From positions 48,537,642-48,601,641 of the forward strand of contig NC_133971.1 of NCBI RefSeq assembly GCF_031877795.1: a stretch of DNA of 64,000 nt, written 5' to 3'. Position numbers and translations under genes: made by a program. This DNA comes from Strix aluco (Eukaryota > Chordata > Aves > Strigiformes > Strigidae). The notes beneath the pieces were generated by a model, which was not told where the DNA came from, searched no databases, and saw nothing but the letters and a program-made list of their open reading frames with translations. Of the stretch, positions 38,075-51,755 are shown in pieces; the stretch's first letter is position 1, and every line of letters begins with the position of its first letter.

Positions 38075-38830
38075 TTAGGGGAGGTGGTCCTTGAATATGG
38101 ACCAGCATTCTTGAGCCCCTCTCCCCTTCAGGGCATCATCCCATGGTACTTCACTAAGCAAATCCCTGAAAAGGTCAAAGTCTGCTCTCTTGAAGTCCAG
38201 GGTGGTGAGCTTACTGCACACTCTCCTTGATGCCCTGAGGATCATGAATTTTAATGTTTCATGGTCACTGCAGTCCAGGCTTCCCTTCAGCTTCACATTA
38301 TCCACCAGCCCCTCCTTGTTGGTGAGAACAAGGTCCAGCATGGCACCCCTTCTCATCAGCTCCTCTATCACCCAGGGAAGGAAGTTGTCGTCAATGCATT
38401 CCAGGAACCTCCTGGATTGCTGGTGCCCTGCTGTGCCATCCTTCCAACAGGTATGCAGGTGATTGAAGTCTCCCATAAGGACTAGGGCTTGTGAATGTGA
38501 AGCCTCTCCTATCTGTCTATAGAGGGCCTCATCTACTCGGTCGTCCTGGTCAGGTGGCCTGTAGCAGATCCACACTATGATATCACCTTCCCCTGCCTTT
38601 CCTTTAACCTTGGCCCATAAGCTCTCAGTTTGTTCCTCATTCATCCTCAGGCCAAGCTCCATGGATTCCAGCTGGTCATTAACATAAAGGGCAACACCCC
38701 CTCCTCTTCTTCCCTGTCTATCTTTCCTTAAGAGCCTATACCCATCTATACCTATGCTCCAGTCATAGGAGCCATCCCACCACGTCTCAGTGATACCTAT
38801 AACATCAGAACTTTGTAGATGTGCACACAT
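38075..38830 (-). pseudogene. CR1 endonuclease domain, terminated by a point stop
   Basis: A 251-codon open segment of the minus-strand CR1 endonuclease. It begins inside the domain (SSDVIGITETWWDGSYDW) and contains RRGGGVALYV, ICYRPPDQDD, VLMGDFNHLHTCW (with the GDFN motif) and CSDHETLKF (with the catalytic SDH). It stops at a TAA at 38075-38077 immediately before AQEQ. The paralogous CR1 in this window reads through the same place (LMAQEQ). Further stops at 38012 (TGA) and 37955 (TAG) fall where the paralog has tryptophan (RPPWLNRE and SLWKKG). The first ATG at 38830 lies at the truncation point and is not a real start. Confidence 0.92.
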
Positions 38831-41800
38831 AGTAATGAATGAAGAAACACAGCATTAGAACCAAAGTCTATTTTTTCATTATTAGAAAGAAATTCCAGTC
38901 CAAGCATTCCTGATATTTTCAGATGTTCTAGACCTAGTTTTATAGAAGTTATTACAAACCCTCAGACTTACAAAAGACTGGAATTACACAGTTGTGGTCT
39001 GGGTATCTTTAGACTACAGCTGTTCTGAGAAATGGGAAATGGAAAGAGAAAAACTCCCAGTTGTTTGCACAGTATAGTAGGACTTCGGAAACTTAGTTTA
39101 AGAACCAGCTTCTCTCATGTGTTACACGGGCATGAGAAAGTCAGGTAGGTTCCATGTGCCAAATTTGTCCATTATTCTGATGAGTTTAAAAGTTATGAAA
39201 ATGGACGCTATGTAAACAATACCAGCAGGATGATAAGAACTGGGCAAATACTGTCCAGGAAGGTATCAGTGACAAAGCAAAACCAGAATCCCCACGCAAG
39301 AGCTTTTAAAAAAAATACACCAAAAAAACCCCCAGACACCACTCTTTTTTAAGATCTTCTGAAACCAAATATTGTAGAAAATTTAGGATGCAAAACAACT
39401 GTTTTAACCAGTAGTAACTTTAGCCTAGAAGAATAACTAATATTGTGGGTGCAATTACTTCACCTTAAGAGGCATGTATCTGCAACCTTTTTTTTTTTCT
39501 TGAATCATTTCTTGCTGTGTTTGAATGAAAATGAAATTTAGCATAATCACATATCGAAGTACTGGAGGAAGATATTAATATTTGAGCCTCCCAAGGAAAG
39601 TGTTCCATCTGACTGTATTGCCAGAATGGAGTTAATACTCACCTACGAATCTGTAAGAAGCATTCTGCAGCACTGAGTGAATGATTTCATTCTCCTTCCT
39701 GTCTGGCTTGATTTTTAATTAAACAAAAACTTTCAAGGACCTTATTATCAGAACCTATTCTTCTGGTCTCTGAAATGATTGATTAGCATCAGTCCACTTA
39801 TTTTGTAACAGTACTAGCAATCAATGAAAGCAATTACGCTCATAATAGAGTACACAGAGAAACACAAGATTTGATGACACTTTAAAACTTCAATTATCCT
39901 TGTAGCTAAATAATATTGCCAAAACACTCCATCTATATTAATGATTTATACTGCTGACCAGTCCTACTGCGCTTAACCACTTGCTGCACTGATTAGACAG
40001 GCTACCTGGAGTTTGTGGCTTTTGCCTCATTTTGGATTACAGAACACTGCCTTCATGTAATAGGTTTTTGGTGGGTAACAACAGGTAGTAATGTGCCTGT
40101 AATTTTGGTTTTATCAGAACGCTATTTTTGTTATCTGGCCATAAAGAATACCATGAAAACGATATTCAAATTGCACAAGACATAAACAGCATTTCTGGAC
40201 AAGGAACACATTTTCCATTTCATTTAAACGTAGACAAGCTGTTACACAGAAGGCAGCATTGAGATGCATGTTCATACGAAAGATCTATGTCTTAGAATAT
40301 CTTTATGGTGGTTTTTACCACATGGATCTCAAAAGTTTAAGCAATGTATTTGTTGCTTTCCATACATCATGAACCTGTCGCAGGACTGTAGCAGAAGCAC
40401 TTCATTTTCTGCAGACAATACATCCATGTCTGAAACAACTAAAACTCCAGCTTCATTTGTTGGAAGCGCACAACCCTCCTTTTCGCCATCTCCTTTCCCT
40501 TGACTCATATGTCTAGAAGAGCTCCCAGATCACTGAACAGATGAACCAGACTGGGTTTTAACTGGAAGCCTAAGCTGGAGATCACCATCTGAGGTTATCA
40601 GGACTCTTTATATATATTTGAATGCCACTTTTTCATATTATAAGCGTTAAAGGAGGAATCAGTATTTTCAAGACACAGGGTGCACACAAAGTTACTGTAG
40701 TGTTTCATTAATTCGGGTCTACATAACAGTGCTTGTTAATTCATCAACTCAGAATTTCAAACTGTGTATATATTTGCATACTCCTTCATGACCACAAAAA
40801 AGAAAAATAATAGTTTAAAGGTGCGTTGTTGCTTGGAGTTAGAGTGATGATTCAGTGTTTGTGATGAGAAAACCGAGCATTATTTATAGCACTGAATTTA
40901 TTAATTACCAATAACATCCATACCCATCTTTGTATCAGCAGAATTTCACTAAATACTAATTACCTTACACAATTATTTGTCAACTGAGAAGTTTTAAATT
41001 GGTGATTCTCGAAGTGCACTTTGTACTGCTGTGGTGACTTCAGCTACTTAACACGGTATTTGTCTTGCTACAAAATAACCTTAAAAAAAACCACATAAAT
41101 GCTAAAAATCCAAGCAAGAAGCATTAAAGTTTCAAACTACCACTATGAAGAAGAACAGAACAACTTCTATGTCTGCTAAAATCATTGATTACAGGCCTAG
41201 TAAACAGTGGCATAGCAGAGCTGCTCTTAGGAAGACACAGTTACTAACAGTGAAACCAAAGAGACTGGAATGCATATGCAGCACATCTGAAAACACAGCA
41301 GGGGCTCAAAACACCAATTCACAGCCAAGAACAGAAGGGACTAAAAAAGGTTGACACAGTGTATGGATAGCATTTTTTTTTTTTCTCCATAAGAGCTTTC
41401 AATTTTTATAAAAGGCACATGCTAAGATCTGTTGCAAAATGTAGTTAGAACTGCTAAAAATCATAGGTCACTTTTCCCTAACAGTAAGATTTTCTTACTT
41501 GCATGTAACATAGGACAACTACTCCTTGTGAAAGAGTATCAATGAGTAAAATAGTGCAATAATTCAAGTCCATCTATGTTGAAACAAATAAACCTGAAGA
41601 GATCAAAATAGGAAATTAACCAGCATTTAACAGCTAAGGTTACCAGAAACCTTGCATTAGCCAACTGATATCTGTAGTTAAAGCCAAAAATGCGTCCAAG
41701 CACATTTTGCTACTTCACATATGAACCAGGAATAATTTCAAGCTAAATACAGAACATGAATAATTATTCTGAGTTAATGCAACCATGATAATTACAGCAC

Positions 41801-42460
41801 TTGAAACAGAATGGTGACAGGCACTACCAGAGCATAAAGGGTTGCTAGTAATAAACATAGTAAGTCATTATTTCTCATGGGAGGTAGAGACACAAGTAAT
41901 TACTACCTGCAGATCACTGAGGAGTTGGATGAGATATATTGTGAGGGAAATGGCAATGTATTACGAAACCAGTGTCTTTATTGAATTTGTAAGTTCAGTA
42001 TCCAGGGTTACACGCCAGTCTGTCTGGAGTCAGGCTCTCCACTCCCAAGCGTGCCTGTGGAACATAATGCCTGCACAAGGTCCTCTCAGGGAGCAGGACC
42101 AAGAGGCGAGGAACTGCACAGCTAATTTTAAGAAAAATGTTTATTCAGTACATTATCAGTCGTGTGCAAATCCAATAGAGTCATTATGATCTTTTGTGGT
42201 CTGCTTTTATTTGCTCTTCATAAAACAAGTCTAAGGCAATCAAACCAGAGACTACACCATTAAAATACAGCCTGGTTCCTTCAGGAATTACACAAAAATA
42301 AGTGAAAAACCCATAATGTAACATGTCTTTTGGTTGTTGTCTTTGTCAATCACCTAGCAACAGAGTGACAGAGTGCTCCATTAAATATACATGTTAAAAC
42401 TCTTGGAGTACAGAGACTAGCAAAGATGTTTACAGCCAGATTCTGGTTTCATGATGGTTA

Positions 42461-42540
42461 AATTTATATGTATTTATATGTAAAAATTGTTTATGTTTAT
42501 ATTTATATGTAATTATATATATAAATACATATAAATTGTA
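42461..42540. repeat. AT-rich TTATATG-type degenerate repeat
   Basis: Repeated TTTATATGTA cores and a short TA run make an 80-bp low-complexity AT tract. Confidence 0.85.
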
Positions 42541-44210
42541 TGTTGTAAAGAACAGACTCTGCACCTACCATCCAACAGTGTTTCAAAACCCAGGACCCTA
42601 CTGCTGCTTTCATTTTTGGTCTCTTCTGAGTGGGAATGGTTTGATAAGGACAAACTTTGTAGGAGTACTGCTCTCCCCAGCTCGATATGGGTTAATGTCT
42701 CCATTTTGGTCTACTTAAAACAGTATTTTATCAGCCCAAGAGAACAATGTTTTATGTAATTTTTCCCCCAGCTACAAAATCTCAGTAACCATGAAAGCTC
42801 CTTAAAGACTTCTGACATTGAGAAGGCACTTAAAAAAACCTGCTTGCTAACTGGTGGTAGCAACACACTAACGGCAGAGCTTTGTAAACAGCTCTACAGA
42901 ATTGAAACATATATATTTTACTACAGTCTTCTGAGTTCAAAGCTACCTGATGGCTCTGTTTTGTGAGAGCTATGAAGTATCAGATACATTACAGCCTCAG
43001 GTGTCTAAGCCACTGCAAAAAAAATAAAGTTAATTTTTCTTAGATCTCCTTGACCTTCATTAGAAAGTTTCCCCAAATATCTGCATGCTGCAGATTCTCA
43101 AAGCCTAGCTTAGTAAGACTGGTCACTGTGCTTACAGGAACTGCCATAAATAACCATGAAAATGCCTTCACTAATCACAGTCCTGCTAGGAAATAGCAAG
43201 AAGCCATCATACGATTTCACACCATCAAGCAGGCATTTGTTTAACCGCGCGCTTGACCTCTGAAGAGTGATTTCACCAGTCCTTTTGGAATAGTGAAAAA
43301 TTAAATAAAAGCACACTGTTCTGACTGTAAATTGGTATTTTTTTTCAAAATAAGATATTTTGATAATAAACAACATTGGCCTCAGATTTTAGGCTGATCA
43401 TGAAAACTACTGAAATGGCAGACTCATTAAGTGGCCTGGAATTAATCACCAAGCTTGAAGTTGCCAAAGGCACACAGATAAACACATTTTTTTGAAAACA
43501 CAAGAAAGTCCCCAAAAAACCCATGCTAACTTTGAATAACTGCAAGTGATCAGATGTTTGATTTTACTCCAGATGTGAGTAAGATCATCTATCAGAAGAA
43601 TTTCCTGAAGCCAAACTGGAGCTTAGTGTTGACCATTATCAGCCTCACAGATAGATGACTTTTTGAGCATTTGCTTAACCCAACTGAATTGGTGCGTGGA
43701 TCACCATGCAAGGAACGTATTTCCTCAGATTTTCCTTTTTTTCCCTCAGAAAACAAAAATTAACAGATAGGTGGGGGGTTTTTTCTTCTTATTTTCTACA
43801 TTTATAGTCTTCCCTGCTGTGGTCACGTATGTGAAAAACAGCACTGAAGAACCAAATAATCAGAAATTAATTTAAAAGATGTTTTGAGCTAGGCAGTTTG
43901 TATTTTCCCTGATATAGTCCTCAGGTGGCCTCATTTTATCTTTATGAAAAAAGAAACACCTAAAAAACCACGTATTACATGCAGTCAGAAACTCTGCTAC
44001 CTTTTATCATGGTTTTCTAACAGGATTATGATGCTATCAGCACTACAGCTATTATGAGCTCTGATAAGGTTACAGCAGATACCCAGAACTGCATTGCTCA
44101 GTGTTCATAAAAGTCAGGCTGAGCTTCACACAGCAGAAGGCTGAATTGTGCAGAGCACAGACCAGTTTTGACCAGAAAAGAAACAAACATAAGGGAGCAG
44201 AAAACAGGAG

Positions 44211-44249
44211 GGTCAGGCAGCTTCACGAAAAGGTCGGGCAGCTTCATGA
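44211..44249. repeat. 21-bp-period tandem duplication
   Basis: GGTCAGGCAGCTTCACGA (44211) is repeated as GGTCGGGCAGCTTCATGA (44232) with two differences. It lies within otherwise non-coding sequence. Confidence 0.88.
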
Positions 44250-44659
44250 GTCTCATGAGCTTTACCTCAATGGAGAGCCTAGTACAAGTAAAGAATAGTA
44301 CACAAAAAAGCAGGGTAAGAGAAAAATACTTGTATAGTGCTTTGAGAATTAACCTAGGCACATTAATTGATGCAACTAGCAATTCAATTTCTATTTTCTA
44401 TGGGAACCTGCTGTCCTAGTAACATTGAAAGCACTACCCAGGTTGTAGATTCTTATCTATAGTCTGAAAGTACTGTAATATGAAACAGTATACTGACTCC
44501 AGTATGAAATTACAGCTTTTCCTTCCCCCCCCCCACCCTAATCCTGCAGGAACAGGAAATTATTTGGGTAAGGTTAGAGGATGCAGTCAAACCTCAGCAA
44601 TTCACTGTGATTTTTTTTTTAGCATTTATAAGTAACATGCACTTTTAGAGTACTGCAGA

Positions 44660-44692
44660 TAGAAACACAAACTTGGCTAGAAACACAAACTT
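44660..44692. repeat. 18-bp-period tandem duplication
   Basis: TAGAAACACAAACTT occurs at 44660-44674 and again at 44678-44692, perfectly matched. Confidence 0.9.
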
Positions 44693-47600
44693 AGATCTAC
44701 TTATTCCATTTTTCACTTCATTCACAGAAGTCCTGGAATCCCAACCGCAAGACTTACCTGGCAGCTTCATTTCTGTTCTGACTCAAGGCTGAGTGAGATC
44801 CAGATGAAATCTAGGTGCCACAATAGACTGTTCTTTCCCATTCCAAATCCGAGTCTTCATAAACTACTGATATTGCTGTGTTAACCTATGGTTGTGTTCC
44901 TTCTGACATGCCTTCACAAGAGAACTGGCAAAATGGGAGAGGGCATAGGTAGGAAAGGGGAAAGAGGAAGTATTGGTTAAAAAAAGATGACAAATTCAGT
45001 ACACTGACTTGCTGAAACTTTTAAAAAATATTTTAAGATTGTATGAGATTACACGCTTCTATAATTAGAAATTCAAAAAAGTTTGACCCTAACCTAAATG
45101 AGGTATTTCTTTAAATTTGGGTATTCTCAATTGCTCTTTCAGCTTATGTCATGCCTGTTTTTTATTAAGATAGTTTTAATTCTAGTGAAAAAAGGCACTT
45201 GACATCATCAAGACATACGTAGTACAGGGAAACATAAGAAGAATATTCTAAAATGGCTCTTAGCAAAATGCATACACCTTGCACCATATAATTTGCACTT
45301 CTTTACATATTATTGTACCTTGCTTGATTCTGTCTTTGAGACAGTGACCTTAGAACATGTGATTTAATTTAGCAGACTATGGGAACTTTGACGGTACTCA
45401 GTGAGAGACACAAAGAAATCCCTCTTACAGAGCTCAGCCTATCATGTCAGTTCAATGTACTGATTTTTAGACAGATGAAACATTTGAATTGTATCATAAG
45501 GGTAATCTACAAGTCATATACAATGCAACCACATTCATAATCTACTATATTTTTCCTAATTAACTTTAGATCTGCTGATGTCCAGTGCTGTCTAGGTTAG
45601 TCTGCTGCAGAAATAGCTGATGACCTAAAGGATGGAATCTCTTACTGTAGAGCAATCATCATGGAGAGCTCGTTCTCACATGAGTAGAAAGATACCTGCA
45701 CCAACTGAAGAAAAAGCATTGCAAAAATTGAGAGATACTAGTATTTTCTTTCTCCCTTTACCCTTTCAAAGATTATGATCAGAAAGAAAATACTGCAATG
45801 AGACTTATCTTCATTAATGCTAGAAGGAGACAATGTTATATAAAGACAGTCATCACCTTCTGTAGGCTGCTCTGCCCCTAAGGCTTGAGGAGGGTAATAG
45901 AAGATATAATTTCAGTGGCATTGACCTCTGACAGGTGCGCTATATTAGATCCATATTTTTTTTTTTAAAGTACATTAAACTATTTTAAAATGCTTTTTTA
46001 CCCAGCTTAGAATACTTTGTTTGTTATACTGCTTAATTATTCCATTTTACAAAGCATTTTAATTTATCAAGGTGCTCTTGAGCAATGGAAAGTTTTTACA
46101 AGTAGCACAGCCCAACAGACTAGAATACAAATAATGCTGAGGAGTGTGGTGCATGTAGGGACGTGGGAATAAGCCTTAGAAGAGGACAGCATGTAAGTTT
46201 CTCTGAAGTTGCTCAAGTTTACCTCTTGTCTCTGCTCATCCCCCATTTTACTCATTTTAATAATCTCTGATTATGAATGCACTTAATATTTAAAGAGCTG
46301 TTATCTGTAATTACTGATGACAGCTGGAAGGTGTAGTGAACTACTCTGAAATAAACTAATTAAGAACAATTCCAGTGACTAGAAAGCATAAAATTGAACA
46401 CATACTTCTCTGAAGTCAATACTAATAGACAGAAAACTTACATAACTTTCCCCATATGTTATTACAGCTCTCCTGCTTTAATTAGAGGACCCATAAATGA
46501 CTGGGGAGGATATATGTCAGTGGAACTGCAATTTACTTTTTGAAGGATGGACATCATTGCAAGCCAGCAGGAAAACTGTAATGAATGTAAGAAGGAAAAA
46601 GAGAAATAAAATAATACTGTGCCATAATGAAAAATCACACCAATTTACACAACCAGGTTTAGCAATAACTCAATTATTCCAGAGAACTTAGCAATATCAC
46701 TAAAGAGCCATCTGAGCTGTTTGGCAAATAAGTAGGGTTTTGCAATCCAAGGTAATGGTGCTTGTCCCTAGCAAAGACAAAACATTCAAAGAGGCATCTA
46801 CCCTGAAAAAAAAGAAAGTGGTGTTGCTGTTGCATGTCTCTAGGTCCTGTGTGGAAATGGATGCAACACTATACTTACTGGTACTGTAGCTGCTGGATGA
46901 CATGATAGGTCCCTAAAAACACTTAAAGAGATATGGACAGGTTTGAAACATGAGCCCCCAAAACAGAATGACGCTGTTCTAGATGAAAGCAGACGAGAAT
47001 CATTCAGACTGAAGCAACCACCTACCAAACTGGCTAGCACTCCCTTGCATGGATTCTCCTAAAGACACTTGGTTTTATTACTTCTTTCTGAGAACACTAC
47101 TCTTAAAAAGCTAGCAACCATGAACAGGTTTTCACATACTAGGAAGAAAAGAAAACCCAAAACCTCCAAATCTTCACGTATATATTCAACATAGCAAAGT
47201 GACCTTACCTTCAACAGTAACGGGTTAAGCTACAAGTTAGCTAGAATATTCTGAAGGTCAATACATTGGGGTAGAGATGAAACCAACACGCTAAAATAAT
47301 TAAGAATGGCTATTCAGGCTACAAAGCAGATGAAAGAATTAAACACCTGAATTGTGGTCCTAGAAAGGAGTCTACCCCAATACTGAGAGGTGTGCTCAAT
47401 TAGCCTTAGTAAGGAGAGCAAAAGGACAAGCCTTTTGCAGTAAAGCAAGGAGGACTTTCTGTTCCACCCAAGATTAACATCTATGACCAAGTCATGGTAC
47501 AGGAAAAAGCTGAAGTCAGGCTAAAGTCCAGGATGTGTATGTCAAACACCAGTGTAACTTTGGGGTGTATCTTCTGTGTTTTTAATTAAGGTCAGTATTG

Positions 47601-49315
47601 GGGATGCAACTGAAACATGTGGCTTTTGTGTCCAACTGAAAATATGCAGGATAGAAATCATCACAGGACTACCTGCAACTGATAAAGTTCTTGGGTTATT
47701 CTTTCATCCTCACCCAACCCATTTAGTAAACTGATGTTCTTTAGTAGACTGAACTCCAACCTGTTAAATCACAACAGGTTTCAGAATATTTTTGCTTGCC
47801 ACTTCCAAAGGGGGAGGAAAAAAAGCTTATTAACAGTCTGTTCCCTCCTTGTAGAGCAGTGCTTTAAGGTTTCAGACAATCTATGAGGATGAGAAAAAAT
47901 ATCACCCATTATAAATTTTCAAGACTATGTGAGCTACAGTAAATACTATATTCTTAAATGGATGTATTGATAACTGCTTTCATAGACTCAAAGTTAGTTC
48001 CTCACAGATCCTTCTTCTTAATACACATATTTTTATGGTATTATATAGATTTATAGACAGGAAAGATGTATGTAGAAAACCAATTTTTTTTTGTAGCATG
48101 TGCATGCATAAACATACAAATCAATCTTTCTCATACAATTTCTTAAGAGAAAGTAATAGAAGACACCTTTATTTGTCACAGAGTTGCTTGGTATATAGAA
48201 GCTGGGCAATACAGGCAATGGTTAGGTCCTACTTATATATGGAAATGACTGCTGTGAAAAATGTAAATGTTAAGTGGTCAAAGGATATTTTTTCAATCAT
48301 TGGATGGCCTCTTTGAGGAATGAACATCCCACTCATTCTGTTTCCCACCTATTCATGATAAAATGTATGTGAGATACTTGTTGACATCCTTCAGATTCGT
48401 ATTTCTCTGCCTGAATCAAAGCATGGCTGATAGTACAGATGTGAAGAAATAAATTTGTGGAGATTATGATTCAGTATTATAACATGTAGAATTTATTCTC
48501 GAACTGTCAAACTCAACTGCAGCCCCAAAAGGCTCTTTCATGGCTACAGTCTACTCACAGTCAGGACAGTGATGTGACTCCCAGTTTTGGGACACAAAAA
48601 AAGTAAAATTCCATCCTCTAAAACAAAGTAAAATTATTTTGTCATTCTGACCAAGCCTTAGATGGCCTACATTCTTCAAAAGGTATCAACATAGAACAAG
48701 CCTGAATGAGGGAAAAAAAAAGATATTGAGCACACAAAATGTTGGTCACATTGGTGAAATCAAATTTCTAAGTGTTCATGTGACAATCAGTTATTAAGAG
48801 CATACTTTCTTCAGGAAAACATAAGGCCACAGCTGCTATCTCAGTTCTGGCCATAGGTACAAAACAAGGGCTCCACTCTTACATCCTTCCCTGTTGCCAT
48901 GATGCTGGCCCTCATGAGAACACATCCACATGAAGAACAATTTGGCTACACTGACAGCCTTTGGTGTAGTGTAATACCTCTCAGATGAAAAAATTTCCCC
49001 TAAAGAATTAATGCTTACTCACTTTGCATGTAATTTTAAGAGTAACTTGTATAAAAATGACTATCTAAGTAAGATGGGCAGACCTAAGATCAAGAATTTT
49101 CTCCTGTACAGAAAAAAACCCATAATGACAAGATGTAAATAACTGGAATTGAATTCCATCTTTCAGTTGTTCTAATGGGATCATGAGAACTTAAGACAAA
49201 AAATAACATTAATTTTAGTAACAGACCAGCTGGATTCATAGAAATTAGATGGTCTAAGACAATATAAATGAAGACGGATAGACACAAAGAAGGAGATACC
49301 AAAGAGTTATACTGG

Positions 49316-49632
49316 TTTAATTTTCTTGAGAATTAATATAGAAATATATGCATCTTTGTAAGAACTACATACATTGTATTTAGATCAAGGTCTGCAATGA
49401 GAAAAGTATGATTCTCTAGCATAGCTAAGAAACAATGAAGGGACAATATTAACAGTTATGTTCATTTCATGATTTTCTGTCTATAGCAATTAAAACAGCT
49501 TGTATATTAGTAGTATAATGAATCAGTACATTGATGTTAAGTAGCCTGAAAACATTTCAATCACTGGTTCTGAAATAACTGAAGTTTCTGTCTTCTGAAG
49601 TTCTTCACTGCTGTGGTAGATGATCAAGCACT
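49316..49632 (-). other. HSD17B4: HSD17B4 3' UTR (probable extent)
   Basis: The sequence downstream of the HSD17B4 stop has no AATAAA for the first several hundred bases. The first usable signal is ATTAAA (plus-strand TTTAAT at 49316-49321), 312-317 bp after the stop. A canonical AATAAA (plus-strand TTTATT, 48492-48497) lies about 1.14 kb downstream and is an alternative end. The true cleavage site cannot be decided from sequence. Confidence 0.45.
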
Positions 49633-49722
49633 TCAGAGTTTGGCATAATCTTTCAGGATCATTTCCAATTTCTGGCTCAGCATGATGTTCCCCTTCACTT
49701 TGAGTTTACCAGAAAAGAATGC
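49633..49722 (-). CDS. HSD17B4: HSD17B4 last coding exon (C-terminus with peroxisomal signal AKL)
   Basis: The final exon encodes 29 residues plus a TGA stop: AFFSGKLKVKGNIMLSQK, then LEMILKDYAKL. It is the end of the SCP2-like domain of peroxisomal multifunctional enzyme type 2, which carries out the second and third steps of peroxisomal beta-oxidation of very-long-chain and branched fatty acids and bile-acid intermediates. The terminal AKL is a type 1 peroxisomal targeting signal, the same variant as in mammalian HSD17B4. The acceptor is TTTTTTTAG just right of 49722 and the exon begins in phase 0, joining NPQK of the previous exon to AFFSG. The family match is close and unbroken, so I consider the assignment secure. 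Confidence 0.96.
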   Translation of the reverse strand, partial: AFFSGKLKVKGNIMLSQKLEMILKDYAKL

Positions 49723-51686
<1,964 letters not shown>

Positions 51687-51703
51687 TTATCTCAAAATAA
51701 AGT

Positions 51704-51755
51704 TTTTCAGCCTAAGGAAATTTTCAGTCTAAAGAAAATTTTCAGTTTAAAGAAC
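51704..51755. repeat. 18-bp repeat in three tandem copies
   Basis: The units are 51704-51720, 51721-51738 and 51739-51755, each TTTTCAGYYTAARGAA-like. Read on the gene strand, two units contain TTTCTTTAG or TTTCCTTAG followed by CTGAAA, resembling splice-acceptor and branch-point motifs. Confidence 0.88.

Larger units (their letters stand above)
35662..38832 (-). mobile_element. CR1 LINE retrotransposon, 5'-truncated, split by an LTR
   Basis: This minus-strand CR1 has its 3' end at the left: the reverse complement reads ...AGATGATCTTTGAGGTCCC, then TTCCAACCCAAACCATTCC, the classic avian CR1 3' UTR. Its 5' truncation lies near 38832, inside the endonuclease just upstream of ITETWWD. Without the 365-bp LTR plus target duplication it is about 2.8 kb. 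Endonuclease (SDH), reverse transcriptase ([12 protein letters not shown]) and the C-terminal region are all recognisable. The reading frame is broken by point stops rather than by frameshifts. It faces the CR1 at 30.1-32.7 kb, forming a diverged inverted pair about 3 kb apart. Confidence 0.95.
38833..49315. other. Intergenic DNA downstream of HSD17B4, no gene recognised
   Basis: About 10.5 kb with no recognised gene or large transposon. Stretches such as 39.56-40.20 kb and 40.70-41.05 kb are low in repeats, rich in homeodomain-type ATTA/TAAT and TGATTGATTAG-like motifs, and resemble conserved noncoding elements, which is unverified. Small repeats are listed separately. A C10 tract is at 44525-44534. 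ORFs up to 115 codons (41842-42189, plus) have no recognisable features. Confidence 0.55.

Noticed and set aside
41842..42189. 115-codon plus-strand ORF
   Set aside because: No domain, start context or splice evidence; it opens on an alternative codon rather than a credible ATG start.
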